NCBI RefSeq assembly: GCF_003388735.1
Contig: NZ_QUBQ01000001.1
Coordinates: 248,001-312,000, forward strand
Source of the DNA: Paenibacillus paeoniae
Lineage (GTDB): Bacteria; Bacillota; Bacilli; Paenibacillales; Paenibacillaceae
DNA: 64,000 bases
Reading direction: 5' to 3'
This document shows positions 27,173-35,080 of this stretch, piece after piece. A program made the translations under genes and the position numbers. How positions within the stretch are numbered: position 1 is the stretch's first letter; each line of letters opens with the position of its first letter. Under the pieces are notes generated by a model. It saw only the letters and a program-made list of their open reading frames with translations. It had not been told where the DNA came from and ran no database searches.

Positions 27173-27972
27173 AAGCTTATACTTCGATTTGGCGCCTAAG
27201 GTTTATGAATGGGATGCAGTACCGCTCGGCGGCTCTCGCAGGTATGGCGACCCAGCTTTTCTTCGGATTTATCTTCATCATGATCTTCGCGGCTTTCTAC
27301 AGCAACAGCGCGGGCTCTCAGCCCATTACCCTGGATGATTTGATTACGTATGTTTGGCTGCAGCAAATCTTTTTGTCATTTATTATGTTATGGTTTCGCG
27401 ATCAGGAATTATTTGATTTGATTACAAAAGGCAATATCGCCTACGAGCTTTGCAGACCGATGGAGCTGTATCCGCATTGGTATTCGAAGCTGCTGGCTCA
27501 ACGCTTCGCTAGTGCTACACTTCGTTGTTTTCCGCTACTTGCTATCGTGTTTGTCATCCCTGAGCCTTACCGAATGGGACTTCCGCCGACTTGGGGTTCT
27601 TTTGGACTGTTCCTGATTGCGCTTGCGCTGGGTTTGCTTGTTGTTGTCGCAATCTCAATGCTGATCTACATATCGGTGTTTTGGACGATGTCGCCTGTCG
27701 GCTCCATTCTGATGGTTGCGGTCGCTGGCGAATTTCTGGCGGGTATGATTATTCCGGTGCCGCTTATGCCGTCGTGGCTGCAGCCGATTGTCTATGCGCT
27801 GCCCTTCCGCTGGACGACTGACTTCCCATTTCGGGTGTATTCCGGACATATTCCGGTTGCGGAAGCAGCATGGGGAATTTTGATTCAGCTAGCATGGCTG
27901 ACGGTGCTTGTCCTAGCAGGGAAAGCTTTAATGAAAAAGGCGCTTCGGGCCGTCGTCGTGCAAGGAGGGTAG
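27169..27972 (+). CDS. ABC-2 family permease, first subunit
   Basis: The 267-residue product has six hydrophobic segments and the ABC-2 membrane 6 (DUF990-like) pattern, including LWFRDQELFDLITKGNIAYE and CRPMELYPHWYSKLLAQR. The start overlaps the ATPase stop (ATGA). Together with the next gene it would form the heterodimeric channel of the exporter. Confidence 0.85.
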   Translation: MKAYTSIWRLRFMNGMQYRSAALAGMATQLFFGFIFIMIFAAFYSNSAGSQPITLDDLITYVWLQQIFLSFIMLWFRDQELFDLITKGNIAYELCRPMELYPHWYSKLLAQRFASATLRCFPLLAIVFVIPEPYRMGLPPTWGSFGLFLIALALGLLVVVAISMLIYISVFWTMSPVGSILMVAVAGEFLAGMIIPVPLMPSWLQPIVYALPFRWTTDFPFRVYSGHIPVAEAAWGILIQLAWLTVLVLAGKALMKKALRAVVVQGG

Positions 27973-27978
27973 ACGAAC

Positions 27979-28761
27979 ATGCGACTGTATATCAAATATT
28001 TGAGCATTCATCTGAAATCCCAGATGGAATATCGGACTTCCTTTTTGCTCATGAGCGTGGGCCAGTTTTTTATCCCCTTTATGGTGTTTGGGAGCCTGTA
28101 CTTTATGTTCCAGCGTTTCGGAGAACTGCAAGGGTGGAGCTTTTTTGAGGTAGCTCTTTGTTTTGCGGTCATCCATTTGGCATTTTCACTAAGCGAATGC
28201 TTTGCACGGGGATTTGATTCCTTCTCATCGCTGGTCGCCGGGGGAGACTTCGACCGGCTGCTGGTCCGGCCTAGAAGCACTGCGCTTCAAGTATTGGGTT
28301 CAAAGTTTGAATTTACGAGAATCGGAAGGTTATTGCAGAGCGTCATTGTATTGGTCTGGTCGGTGTCTAATTTGCCACAGATATGGAGCCTTCCGAAGCT
28401 GCTGACGCTGCTGCTCATGATCGCCAATGGCACCATTATTTTTACGGGCATTTTTATTTTGGCGGCGACATTTTGCTTCTGGACGATTCAAGCGATAGAG
28501 GTGGCTAATGTGTTTACGGACGGGGGAAGGGAGATGGCGCAGTATCCCCTTAATATTTATGAAAAATGGGTCACGCGCTTTTTTACGTTCGTCATTCCGT
28601 TCGGCTGCGTCAGCTACGTGCCGCTCATGTATGTGCTTGATAAGCGGGAAGGCAGCATGTTCTTCCCTATGGTGATCACGTTCGGCGGTGTGTTATTCCT
28701 CATCCCTTGTCTTCTGATCTGGCGATTCGGCGTACGGCATTATCGATCGACGGGTTCATAG
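27979..28761 (+). CDS. ABC-2 family permease, second subunit
   Basis: The 260-residue product has about six membrane segments and the family motif GGDFDRLLVRPRSTALQVL followed by PLNIYEKWVTRFFTFVIPF, characteristic of PF06182-type permeases. The start has AAGGAGGGTAGACGAAC, six bases after the first permease. It is the last gene of the three-gene exporter operon and is followed by a long hairpin. Confidence 0.87.
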   Translation: MRLYIKYLSIHLKSQMEYRTSFLLMSVGQFFIPFMVFGSLYFMFQRFGELQGWSFFEVALCFAVIHLAFSLSECFARGFDSFSSLVAGGDFDRLLVRPRSTALQVLGSKFEFTRIGRLLQSVIVLVWSVSNLPQIWSLPKLLTLLLMIANGTIIFTGIFILAATFCFWTIQAIEVANVFTDGGREMAQYPLNIYEKWVTRFFTFVIPFGCVSYVPLMYVLDKREGSMFFPMVITFGGVLFLIPCLLIWRFGVRHYRSTGS

Positions 28762-28832
28762 TCCATCTCGCTTCATCTATCATTCCAGGGTAGGCAGACG
28801 ATGCGAAAGACGAAAGGTTGCGAATATGCAAA

Positions 28833-28879
28833 AAAGAGGTGCCTTACCATGGGAGAATGATGGTAAGACGCCTCTTTTT
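28833..28879 (+). terminator. terminator of the ABC exporter operon
   Basis: AAAGAGGTGCCTTACCAT (28833-28850) pairs with ATGGTAAGACGCCTCTTT (28860-28877), a 17-of-18-bp stem with a 9-base loop and a TTTTT tail. Confidence 0.95.
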
Positions 28880-28891
28880 ATGCTATAGAAC

Positions 28892-28936
28892 GCAAACAAG
28901 CCCGGGCTTTCCGGGTGGGAAGGCTGCGGGCTTGAT
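28892..28936 (-). terminator. terminator of the riboswitch-controlled gene
   Basis: On the minus strand CAAGCCCGCAGCCTTCC pairs with GGAAAGCCCGGGCTTG, with small bulges and a short loop, followed by TTTGCGTT. It lies about 65 bases after the stop of the 29001-29441 gene. Confidence 0.65.
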
Positions 28937-29000
28937 GCTGTTCGGCTTGCCTTGATAGGCTAACCGGCATAGGATATTCCCCATATCCAAGCGAAGGCTG

Positions 29001-29441
29001 TTAATCTACAGATAAATAAGCGACGGCGCGCTGTTGAAGAATGGATTCTTCGGCGGGCTCAGTCGAAGATGCCGGGCGTCCGGAGCCAGGATTCTGCAAT
29101 TGTGTAATGGCGGCGGAAAATAGACGGTAGGCCCGGTTATCGGGATTAAGGGTATGCGCGATGCGTTCGGTTAGCTGTTCGGTCAAGGAAGCGATCGAGA
29201 AGCGGCCGATAAAGCTGCGGAATAGCGGACCCCAACGGTCGAGTTGCAGACTTGGCTCGCTGTCGCTGACGAATTGCTCGTTCCAGCCGAGGCCGAGGTC
29301 GCTGCTAATACGGAGACAAACGCGATATCCTGTTGAGTCGATTGCAAGCGCCGGAATGACGAATACTTCGACGCGGGTGATGCTGAGCTGCAGAGGTTGT
29401 TCCGAAGGGAATGGGGAATCTTGCAAGGATAAAGAAAGCAT
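29001..29441 (-). CDS. unknown 146-residue protein under a c-di-AMP riboswitch
   Basis: I do not recognise the family. The product has no signal peptide or membrane segment. The first ~75 residues look like beta-strands (LQLSITRVEVFVIPALAIDS, then YRVCLRISSDLGLGWNEQFV), followed by a helical part (IASLTEQLTERIAHTL, RAYRLFSAAITQLQ) and a polar tail with PGSGRPASSTEPAEE. The ATG has AAAGGAGAGATGTCTT. It is the only gene between the riboswitch and its terminator, so it is the likely c-di-AMP target, which suggests a role in potassium, osmotic or cell-wall homeostasis. Confidence 0.8.
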   Translation of the reverse strand: MLSLSLQDSPFPSEQPLQLSITRVEVFVIPALAIDSTGYRVCLRISSDLGLGWNEQFVSDSEPSLQLDRWGPLFRSFIGRFSIASLTEQLTERIAHTLNPDNRAYRLFSAAITQLQNPGSGRPASSTEPAEESILQQRAVAYLSVD

Positions 29442-29459
29442 AAGACATCTCTCCTTTGT

Positions 29460-29617
29460 CCGCTTACGAGGTTAGCTGTCGGATTCGGGCTAGAGAGTAG
29501 ACCCTACCGGGGGTACAAATCCCCGGACTCACCCCTTGCAAGGCTGCGGCCGATCGTCGGTCGCGTCGCGCTTACGTTGGTTCCCCCGCTTTTTCCTGGT
29601 CGGAAAAATTAAGCGTT
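29460..29617 (-). promoter_or_regulatory. ydaO/yuaA (cyclic di-AMP) riboswitch
   Basis: Read on the minus strand, the element starts with CGCTTAAT and ends with GTAAGCG, closing P1. Between them are the hallmark conserved blocks GCGGGGGAACCAAC, AAGGGGTGAGTCCGGGG, CCCGGTAGGGTCTACTCTC, TAGCCCGAATCCGACAGC and AGCTAACCTCGTAAGC. These match the class I c-di-AMP aptamer in order and sequence. No terminator lies between the aptamer and the ATG; the Shine-Dalgarno AAAGGAG starts about 4 bases after P1, so control of translation initiation is likely. Members are usually OFF switches. Confidence 0.94.
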
Positions 29618-29629
29618 GATGTTTACATA

Positions 29630-29692
29630 ATATTTTAACTTTAAAATATCAATTTGTAAATGATATCTTATTTGGACAACCAAACGTCCAAA
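29630..29692. other. three dyads in the AT-rich divergent region
   Basis: Three inverted repeats lie between the riboswitch gene and the aldolase-like gene: ATATTTTAA/TTAAAATAT (29630-29638, 29641-29649), ATATCA/TGATAT (29646-29666) and TTTGGAC/GTCCAAA (29671-29677, 29686-29692). They sit where the promoters of both genes must be. Operator function is inferred; the proteins are unknown. Confidence 0.5.
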
Positions 29693-29792
29693 ATATCCAA
29701 AAACCGACATAATTACTTTGCGTTCCCGTCATATTTCAAGTATGATGGTAGATAAAAAGTGAACTCATGTTCAAATCAAAGGAGCAGCAAGC

Positions 29793-30749
29793 ATGCATTC
29801 GAAAACTAGTCATTGTAAAATTGTCGATTGTACAATTCGTGACGGCGGACTCGTCAATAACTGGGATTTCAGCGTCGAGTTTGTACAGCACCTTTATAAT
29901 AGCTTAAACGAAGCTGGTGTCGACTACATGGAGATCGGCTACAAAAACTCGCCGAAGCTGTTGAAGGGTGCAGAGAGCGCAGGCCCTTGGCGTTTCCTGG
30001 ACGATGATTTTCTTCGCAAGGTCATTCCGAACAAAGGCAACACAAAGCTGTCTGCGCTGGTTGATATCGGCCGCGTTGACGAGAATGACATTTTGCCGCG
30101 CAGTGAAAGCCTGATCGACCTGATCCGCATCGCCTGCTACATTCAAGACGTAGACAAGGCTCTTGAGCTGGTACAAGTATTCCACGATCGCGGATATGAG
30201 ACAACACTTAACATTATGGCACTCTCCAACGTCATGGAGAACCAATTGGTTGAAGCGTTCAAACAAATTAATGACAGCGTTGTAGACGTAGTCTACATTG
30301 TGGATTCCTATGGCAGCCTGAAGCCGGATGATGTGAGCTACCTCGTTGACAAATTCCAGCAGCATCTGCCGAACAAGCGTCTGGGCGTTCACGCGCACAA
30401 CAACTTGCAGCTTGGATTCGCGAACACGCTGATCGCGGCGAACAAAGGCGTAGAGCTGCTTGACGCATCCGTATACGGTATGGGACGCGCGGCAGGCAAC
30501 TGCAACACGGAATTGCTCGTATCGGAATTGCAGAATACGAAGTACAATGTTCGTCCTGTTCTTGATATGATCGAGAAGTATATGGTTCCGCTTCGTGAGA
30601 AGGAAGAGTGGGGCTACATTATTCCTTATATGATTACTGGTATTCTGGATGAACATCCTAGATCTGCGATGGCGCTGCGCGCGTCTGAGAACAAGGATAA
30701 AGCGGTTGATTTCTACGATCAACTGACAACTCCGGAAATTTCCAAGTAA
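29793..30749 (+). CDS. DRE-TIM metallolyase, aldolase catalytic domain protein
   Basis: The 318-residue protein belongs to the HMGL-like DRE-TIM superfamily. It has the catalytic DCTIRDGG motif (12-19) and the metal ligands His200 and His202 in GVHAHNNLQLGFAN, then DASVYGMGRAAGNCNTELLV. It resembles the aldolase part of 4-hydroxy-2-oxovalerate aldolases, but there is no partner dehydrogenase and no C-terminal regulatory domain, and no pathway neighbours. The substrate is therefore unknown. The start follows AAAGGAGCAGCAAGC. Confidence 0.85.
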   Translation: MHSKTSHCKIVDCTIRDGGLVNNWDFSVEFVQHLYNSLNEAGVDYMEIGYKNSPKLLKGAESAGPWRFLDDDFLRKVIPNKGNTKLSALVDIGRVDENDILPRSESLIDLIRIACYIQDVDKALELVQVFHDRGYETTLNIMALSNVMENQLVEAFKQINDSVVDVVYIVDSYGSLKPDDVSYLVDKFQQHLPNKRLGVHAHNNLQLGFANTLIAANKGVELLDASVYGMGRAAGNCNTELLVSELQNTKYNVRPVLDMIEKYMVPLREKEEWGYIIPYMITGILDEHPRSAMALRASENKDKAVDFYDQLTTPEISK

Positions 30750-30780
30750 CGGGAAGCTATTGTCTTTCGATAGTCCCCGC

Positions 30781-30833
30781 AAAAAAATGGCGCTTGCCGA
30801 TAACGCGTTCGAACGCGTACGGCAAGCGCCATT
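30781..30833. terminator. bidirectional terminator between convergent genes
   Basis: AATGGCGCTTGCCG (30786-30799) and CGGCAAGCGCCATT (30820-30833) form a perfect 14-bp stem, with a further palindrome ACGCGTTCGAACGCGT in the loop. Seven A residues (30781-30787) give a strong T-tail for minus-strand transcripts; the plus-strand tail is weaker. Confidence 0.88.
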
Positions 30834-30875
30834 CTAGTTTCTAGACTCCCATGTAAGCCTCAATTCAGAGAAGGA

Positions 30876-31187
30876 TCAAGGCTGGATACGGCGCAGCTCG
30901 CCATCACCGCGAATGGCCGCGGCAAGGCTTGGTTCATTAGGGTGGAAATAAGCAGTGCCTTGGTACTCTTCGCCCGATCTGGACTTGGCCGTAAGTTCGA
31001 CGCGGATGTCCTCGCTTTGGCCAAACCAGGAGAGGAGCGCGTGGTCGGTTACTCCGTCCACATCAATGTACCATAGCTTGTCTCCATAATCCGTGACGAT
31101 GACGAGCACCGCATGCGAAAAGTGGAGCTTATAGTCCGAGTGCTGCGCGTATCCGATGATCAATGCGGTGAGTTCGATTGTTTCCAT
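30876..31187 (-). CDS. hypothetical protein, 103 residues
   Basis: I do not recognise the family. The product is mostly predicted beta-strand (LTALIIGYAQHSDYKLHFSH, then AVLVIVTDYGDKLWYIDVDG), with a polar C-terminal part. There is no signal peptide. The start has GGAAGAGGCACGAAAT. It lies 117 bases downstream of glutamate dehydrogenase on the same strand and ends at the bidirectional terminator. Confidence 0.7.
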   Translation of the reverse strand: METIELTALIIGYAQHSDYKLHFSHAVLVIVTDYGDKLWYIDVDGVTDHALLSWFGQSEDIRVELTAKSRSGEEYQGTAYFHPNEPSLAAAIRGDGELRRIQP

Positions 31188-31304
31188 ATTTCGTGCCTCT
31201 TCCTGTTGTTCTTCATTTCTGGCGTGCTTGGGCTTTGCCTGCTGTCTGTACAGCTTCTGGCGAGCAGACCGAGCATGATGACAGGAAAGCTGCTCTGAAT
31301 TGCA

Positions 31305-32684
31305 TTAATACAGCTTGCCTTGTCGGTATAAGACGGCGGACAGTTTGGTGACGGCATGGACGAAGCAATTTTGCCGGAGCGAGAGCGGGTCCCCAAAGTA
31401 GGCTGGCAATATGCTGTTCATCGTTTTCTGCATCTTGGCGAACAGTTGGTTGTACACTTCCGCTTCCGCATAGAATTGCGTCTCTCTGCCTTGCAGCCAT
31501 TCGAAGTAAGAGACGATAACGCCCCCCGCATTCGCCAGAATATCCGGCACGACAATGACGCCTTGTGAAGTCAGCGTCTCGTCGGCTTCTCCAGTAATCG
31601 GAGCGTTGGCTCCTTCCACGATAATACGCGCCTTCACTTCATTGACATTGTCGCAGTGGATTTGATCCTCAAGCGCTGCGAGGAACAGGACATCAACATT
31701 CAAATACAGGACTGCTTCACGATCCAGCAATTCTCCCGCAATGCCGCTGCTCTTCAAAGTCTCTTCCGTTGATGGCAGATCGCCTCGGTTCGTCGATGCG
31801 TACTCGACAAGCGCAGGAACATCGAGGCCATTCTCGTTGTATAAGGTCACATTGCGGTCGCTGACTGCGACGACCTTGCCGCGGATATCGGTACATTTGT
31901 AAGCTTCCATCGCGGTTACGGAACCAACGTTGCCGAAGCCTTGTACAGCAATGGACATCGGCTTGTTCGCGTAGGCAAGCGCGGTCGCGGCAAAAGGGTT
32001 GGAACTGCCGGCCAGCCAGCCGACATTGTCGCGCATGAAATCATGCATCATATAGCGGAACGTAAAGTACACGCCTTTGCCCGTTGCTTCCCTGCGTCCA
32101 AGTGAACCGCCGCTAATCAGGCTCTTGCCTGTAAAGCTGCCTAAATACGGAGAGCCGGGATGAATGCTTTTGTATTCCGCCATCATCCAGTCCATCTCGC
32201 GCTCTCCCGTGCCCATATCTGGCGCAGGAATATCTTTATCGGGTCCCAGTATATCGCTGAAATACTGGACGTACTTTTTGCAGATGAGATAGAGCTCCTT
32301 CTCGGAGAAGCTTCGCGGGTTAATTACAACGCCGCCTTTGCCGCCGCCGAACGGAACTTCATGAAGCGCATTCTTGAGCGTCATAAGGGCCGCAAGATTG
32401 GTTACCTCGTCTTCACTGACGGATTCATGGAATCGAATGCCGCCTTTGTAAGGGCCGAGCGCATCATTGTGCTGAATGCGGAAGGCGGGAATACGCACGA
32501 CATTACCGTCCTCCAGCGCAATGCGCAGGAAAGCCTTATGTACTTTGTTTGGTGTGGACAGAATGGCCGCGAGGGATTGGAATGCTTGTTCCCGACGCTG
32601 TCCTTGCACGAGCGGTAGGAAAGAAGAATCTCCCATTAACGCGTTCAGGGATTGTTGTACAATGGCTCCAGTCTGACTTGCCAT
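31305..32684 (-). CDS. glutamate dehydrogenase (Glu/Leu/Phe/Val family)
   Basis: The enzyme interconverts glutamate and 2-oxoglutarate with NAD(P). The 459-residue product has PYKGGIRFHESVSEDEV, the substrate-binding/catalytic FGGGKGGVVINP, APDMGTGEREMDWM, the Rossmann motif VQGFGNVGSVTAMEA and the C-terminal LANAGGVIVSYFEWLQ. Length and motifs favour GDH over leucine or phenylalanine dehydrogenase, which are about 360-380 residues. The start follows AAGGAGGTCGTATCCCT. Whether it is the catabolic RocG type or another paralogue cannot be told. Confidence 0.9.
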   Translation of the reverse strand: MASQTGAIVQQSLNALMGDSSFLPLVQGQRREQAFQSLAAILSTPNKVHKAFLRIALEDGNVVRIPAFRIQHNDALGPYKGGIRFHESVSEDEVTNLAALMTLKNALHEVPFGGGKGGVVINPRSFSEKELYLICKKYVQYFSDILGPDKDIPAPDMGTGEREMDWMMAEYKSIHPGSPYLGSFTGKSLISGGSLGRREATGKGVYFTFRYMMHDFMRDNVGWLAGSSNPFAATALAYANKPMSIAVQGFGNVGSVTAMEAYKCTDIRGKVVAVSDRNVTLYNENGLDVPALVEYASTNRGDLPSTEETLKSSGIAGELLDREAVLYLNVDVLFLAALEDQIHCDNVNEVKARIIVEGANAPITGEADETLTSQGVIVVPDILANAGGVIVSYFEWLQGRETQFYAEAEVYNQLFAKMQKTMNSILPAYFGDPLSLRQNCFVHAVTKLSAVLYRQGKLY

Positions 32685-32807
32685 AGGGATACGACCTCCT
32701 TGTAAGTAAGCTTATGATGTCTGCTTTGCCTGATTGTACCATATATTGCGCATGTGAATAAAATGCGCCATAATGTTAGGAAAGCTAACGCGTGAAATTT
32801 ATCTATT

Positions 32808-33233
32808 ATGAGACAGAAAGCAGGCGATCTCTTGTCCGTCATCCGCGTTTTTATTTACGGTTCTTTGCTTCCGGGTCAAAGCAATCATCATGTGGTATCC
32901 CGTTATGTGAAAAGTGATATGCCGGGCATGATTGCGGGAAGGCTTGTTGATTTTGGTCCCTATCCCGCCGCTGTTCGCGACCATGCTTCGAGGGAGCTGA
33001 AATCGACGATACGCGGACAATGGATTACGGTTGACCGGCAAGGCCTTGCAGCTATGGATATGCTGGAGGACTTCTATGGTGTGGAGGAGCGCAACGAGTA
33101 CGACCGCATATGGGTATCCGACCTGGAATCCCCAGGGCTGGCAGGATGGGTATATGTGTGGGATACCGATCGAGGCTATCCTGCCATAGCAGGGGGATAC
33201 TGGCCAGCTTATGCAGCGCGCAAGAGCGGATAA
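32808..33233 (+). CDS. gamma-glutamylcyclotransferase-family protein
   Basis: The 141-residue product has the GGCT/AIG2-like motif VFIYGSLLPGQSNHH near the N terminus, GRLVDFGPYPAAV, GQWITVDRQGLAAMDMLEDF, and the C-terminal YDRIWVSDLES and AWVYVWDTD-like strands. Members cyclise gamma-glutamyl compounds; the substrate is unknown. No good ribosome binding site precedes the ATG at 32808, and TTG 32832 is an alternative. It is divergent from glutamate dehydrogenase. Confidence 0.78.
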   Translation: MRQKAGDLLSVIRVFIYGSLLPGQSNHHVVSRYVKSDMPGMIAGRLVDFGPYPAAVRDHASRELKSTIRGQWITVDRQGLAAMDMLEDFYGVEERNEYDRIWVSDLESPGLAGWVYVWDTDRGYPAIAGGYWPAYAARKSG

Positions 33234-33252
33234 AGAGGAGCAAATACAAGAG

Positions 33253-33301
33253 GGCATCCCGGCAAGCGAGCAGCCAGACTGCGCGGCCGGGATGCCTTTT
33301 T
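33253..33301 (+). terminator. terminator after the cyclotransferase gene
   Basis: GGCATCCCGGC (33253-33263) and GCCGGGATGCC (33286-33296) form a perfect 11-bp stem followed by five T residues. Confidence 0.92.
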
Positions 33302-33340
33302 GCACCATAAACCATTGGTTATGTGTACCCCTCGGGGCCA

Positions 33341-33496
33341 TTATTCCAAGGCGTGGTCCTCTTCGGATGCAAACGCAACAAGCGCGATATCTTCTCCGCT
33401 CTGATCACTTAGCTGTTCTTCCAATTGTTTGATTGCGTCAAGCGCATCAGGGAGGTTTTCCAGCTTAGCCACGCGAAAGTGCCGATCCATCATCAT
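33341..33496 (-). CDS. small acidic protein, 51 residues
   Basis: The ORF starts with three tandem ATG codons and encodes 51 residues (MMMDRHFRVAKLENLPDALD and onward to a TAA at 33341-33343). The product is acidic, probably helical (AIKQLEEQLSDQSGEDIALV), with no membrane segment. AAAAGGATGTGAACA precedes the first ATG, a good ribosome binding site. Function is unknown. It is convergent with the cyclotransferase gene and divergent from the CopD-like gene. Confidence 0.6.
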   Translation of the reverse strand: MMMDRHFRVAKLENLPDALDAIKQLEEQLSDQSGEDIALVAFASEEDHALE

Positions 33497-33653
33497 TGTT
33501 CACATCCTTTTCACATGTCTACCTTTTACAGAATGAGCGAAGTTGCCTGTCTTTATACGTTTTTGCCCGGTTTTAAGCCTCTGTGGGCTCAATTGTTCTT
33601 TTTCCTTGCGTCTAGTAAACTGGAGTCGAATGAGGAAAGAAGGATGTGGAATC

Positions 33654-35060
33654 ATGATCGTTGCTTCAAATTTACCTCAGGCTCATAAGGGCTCTGATAA
33701 CCGTATAGCAAAAACAGCGGCGAGAACGGGCGCTTATGCAGCGCTGCTGCTGGGGATTCTAGCATGCTTGTTCTGGTATGCTGCTCCAGCGGCACATGCA
33801 GAGGGACAACAAGGCATGCTGTTAGCCATGCATGAACATGCGCAGTCGGGTGCATTGGGCTCGGATGGAGCGGTGCTGAAGGATAAACTGGAGGATGGCG
33901 TCATGTACGCTGTAAGAATTCTATACTATATGGCGCTCCTGTTGGCATCGGGAATGATGCTGCTTAGGCTTATCCTCCCTCAGAGCGACAGAGGCGCAGA
34001 GCAGCGCAGACTGATGGAGAGGTGGAGCGGCTTCGCCGTGAAGGGACTGCTGGTAGCCTCCATACTCTACGTTTTCATTCACGCTGCACGGGTTGTCCGA
34101 GAACTCGGCGGAGACGGGGATCTCTGGTTGCGAATTTTCATGGACACTACATCCGGTCAGCTGTGGCTGGCGTTAATTGTCTTGTCGGCACTGGGATTTG
34201 CAGCGGTGAAGCTGCCGGATATCGGCAAGGCAGTATGGGCGGTGCTTCTTCTTGCGACGGAGAGCTACGGCGGACATGCAGCCGCTTCCGAACAAGCTGT
34301 AGTCTCTATCCTGTCAGACTTTGTCCACCTTGCATGCGCGGCTCTTTGGGCAGGCGGGGTTATGCTGCTGCTATTGTTCTGGAGAGCGGATCGGAAGGAA
34401 GCGGGACGGTTCGCAGAACGCTTCTCCTCTGTGGCCTGGATAACGATCGTCCTCCTTATCGTCAGCGGCGCAGTGATGACATGGACGCTGATTCCAAGCT
34501 GGCTCTACTTGATTTATACGGATTGGGGCAAATGGCTGCTGGTGAAAACAGGACTTGTTATTGCCGTCGCTGCAGTAGGAGCTGTGCTGCGTTATCGCGC
34601 CAAACGTCGCGAGCTGCCGCGTGGATTTTGGCTTAAGCTGGATGGAGGGTTAATGGCCTTGATTGTCGCCATTGCCGCTATCTTCACGGTGATTAGTCCC
34701 ATGCCGACCGGAAAGCCGCTTAACCATCATCAAATGGGCGAGGATCTGCACTACACGCTGAAATTATCGCCGAATGCGCCTGGACCGAACGAAGCGTCGC
34801 TTACGATCTGGCTGCCGGAGGGTGTCGGAGTGCCTCAAGCGGTAGCGTTAACCCTTCGCCAAGAGGGCAAGCCGCTAATGAACGTGTCGCTTATACAGTC
34901 GGAAGAGGGGGGCGGCATCGCATTCCCGGGATTCAATGAGTACAGGTACAAGGGACGCGAGTTCGTTCTTCCGAGACCGGGGAAGTGGACGGCAATTATG
35001 ACGATTACGGGAGCCTCAGGGGAAACGCTGGAGAGAGAATTCGAGTTTGACAGCAATTAA
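33654..35060 (+). CDS. CopD-family copper resistance membrane protein with C-terminal YtkA-like domain
   Basis: The 468-residue product has an N-terminal signal or anchor (about 25-48, AALLLGILACLFWYAAPAAH), then about seven membrane helices of the CopD type including DFVHLACAALWAGGVMLLLLF, whose His and Trp are conserved in CopD, and LVKTGLVIAVAAVGAVLRYR. The last ~100 residues (from HYTLKLSPNAPGPNEASLTI) form an extracellular beta-sandwich like YtkA/FixH. No CopC domain is seen, unlike YcnJ. The ATG at 33654 follows AAGGATGTGGAATC. It is the first gene of an operon with a two-component system 20 bases downstream. Confidence 0.82.
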   Translation: MIVASNLPQAHKGSDNRIAKTAARTGAYAALLLGILACLFWYAAPAAHAEGQQGMLLAMHEHAQSGALGSDGAVLKDKLEDGVMYAVRILYYMALLLASGMMLLRLILPQSDRGAEQRRLMERWSGFAVKGLLVASILYVFIHAARVVRELGGDGDLWLRIFMDTTSGQLWLALIVLSALGFAAVKLPDIGKAVWAVLLLATESYGGHAAASEQAVVSILSDFVHLACAALWAGGVMLLLLFWRADRKEAGRFAERFSSVAWITIVLLIVSGAVMTWTLIPSWLYLIYTDWGKWLLVKTGLVIAVAAVGAVLRYRAKRRELPRGFWLKLDGGLMALIVAIAAIFTVISPMPTGKPLNHHQMGEDLHYTLKLSPNAPGPNEASLTIWLPEGVGVPQAVALTLRQEGKPLMNVSLIQSEEGGGIAFPGFNEYRYKGREFVLPRPGKWTAIMTITGASGETLEREFEFDSN

Positions 35061-35080
35061 GGCCGGGAGGAGGAGCGAAT

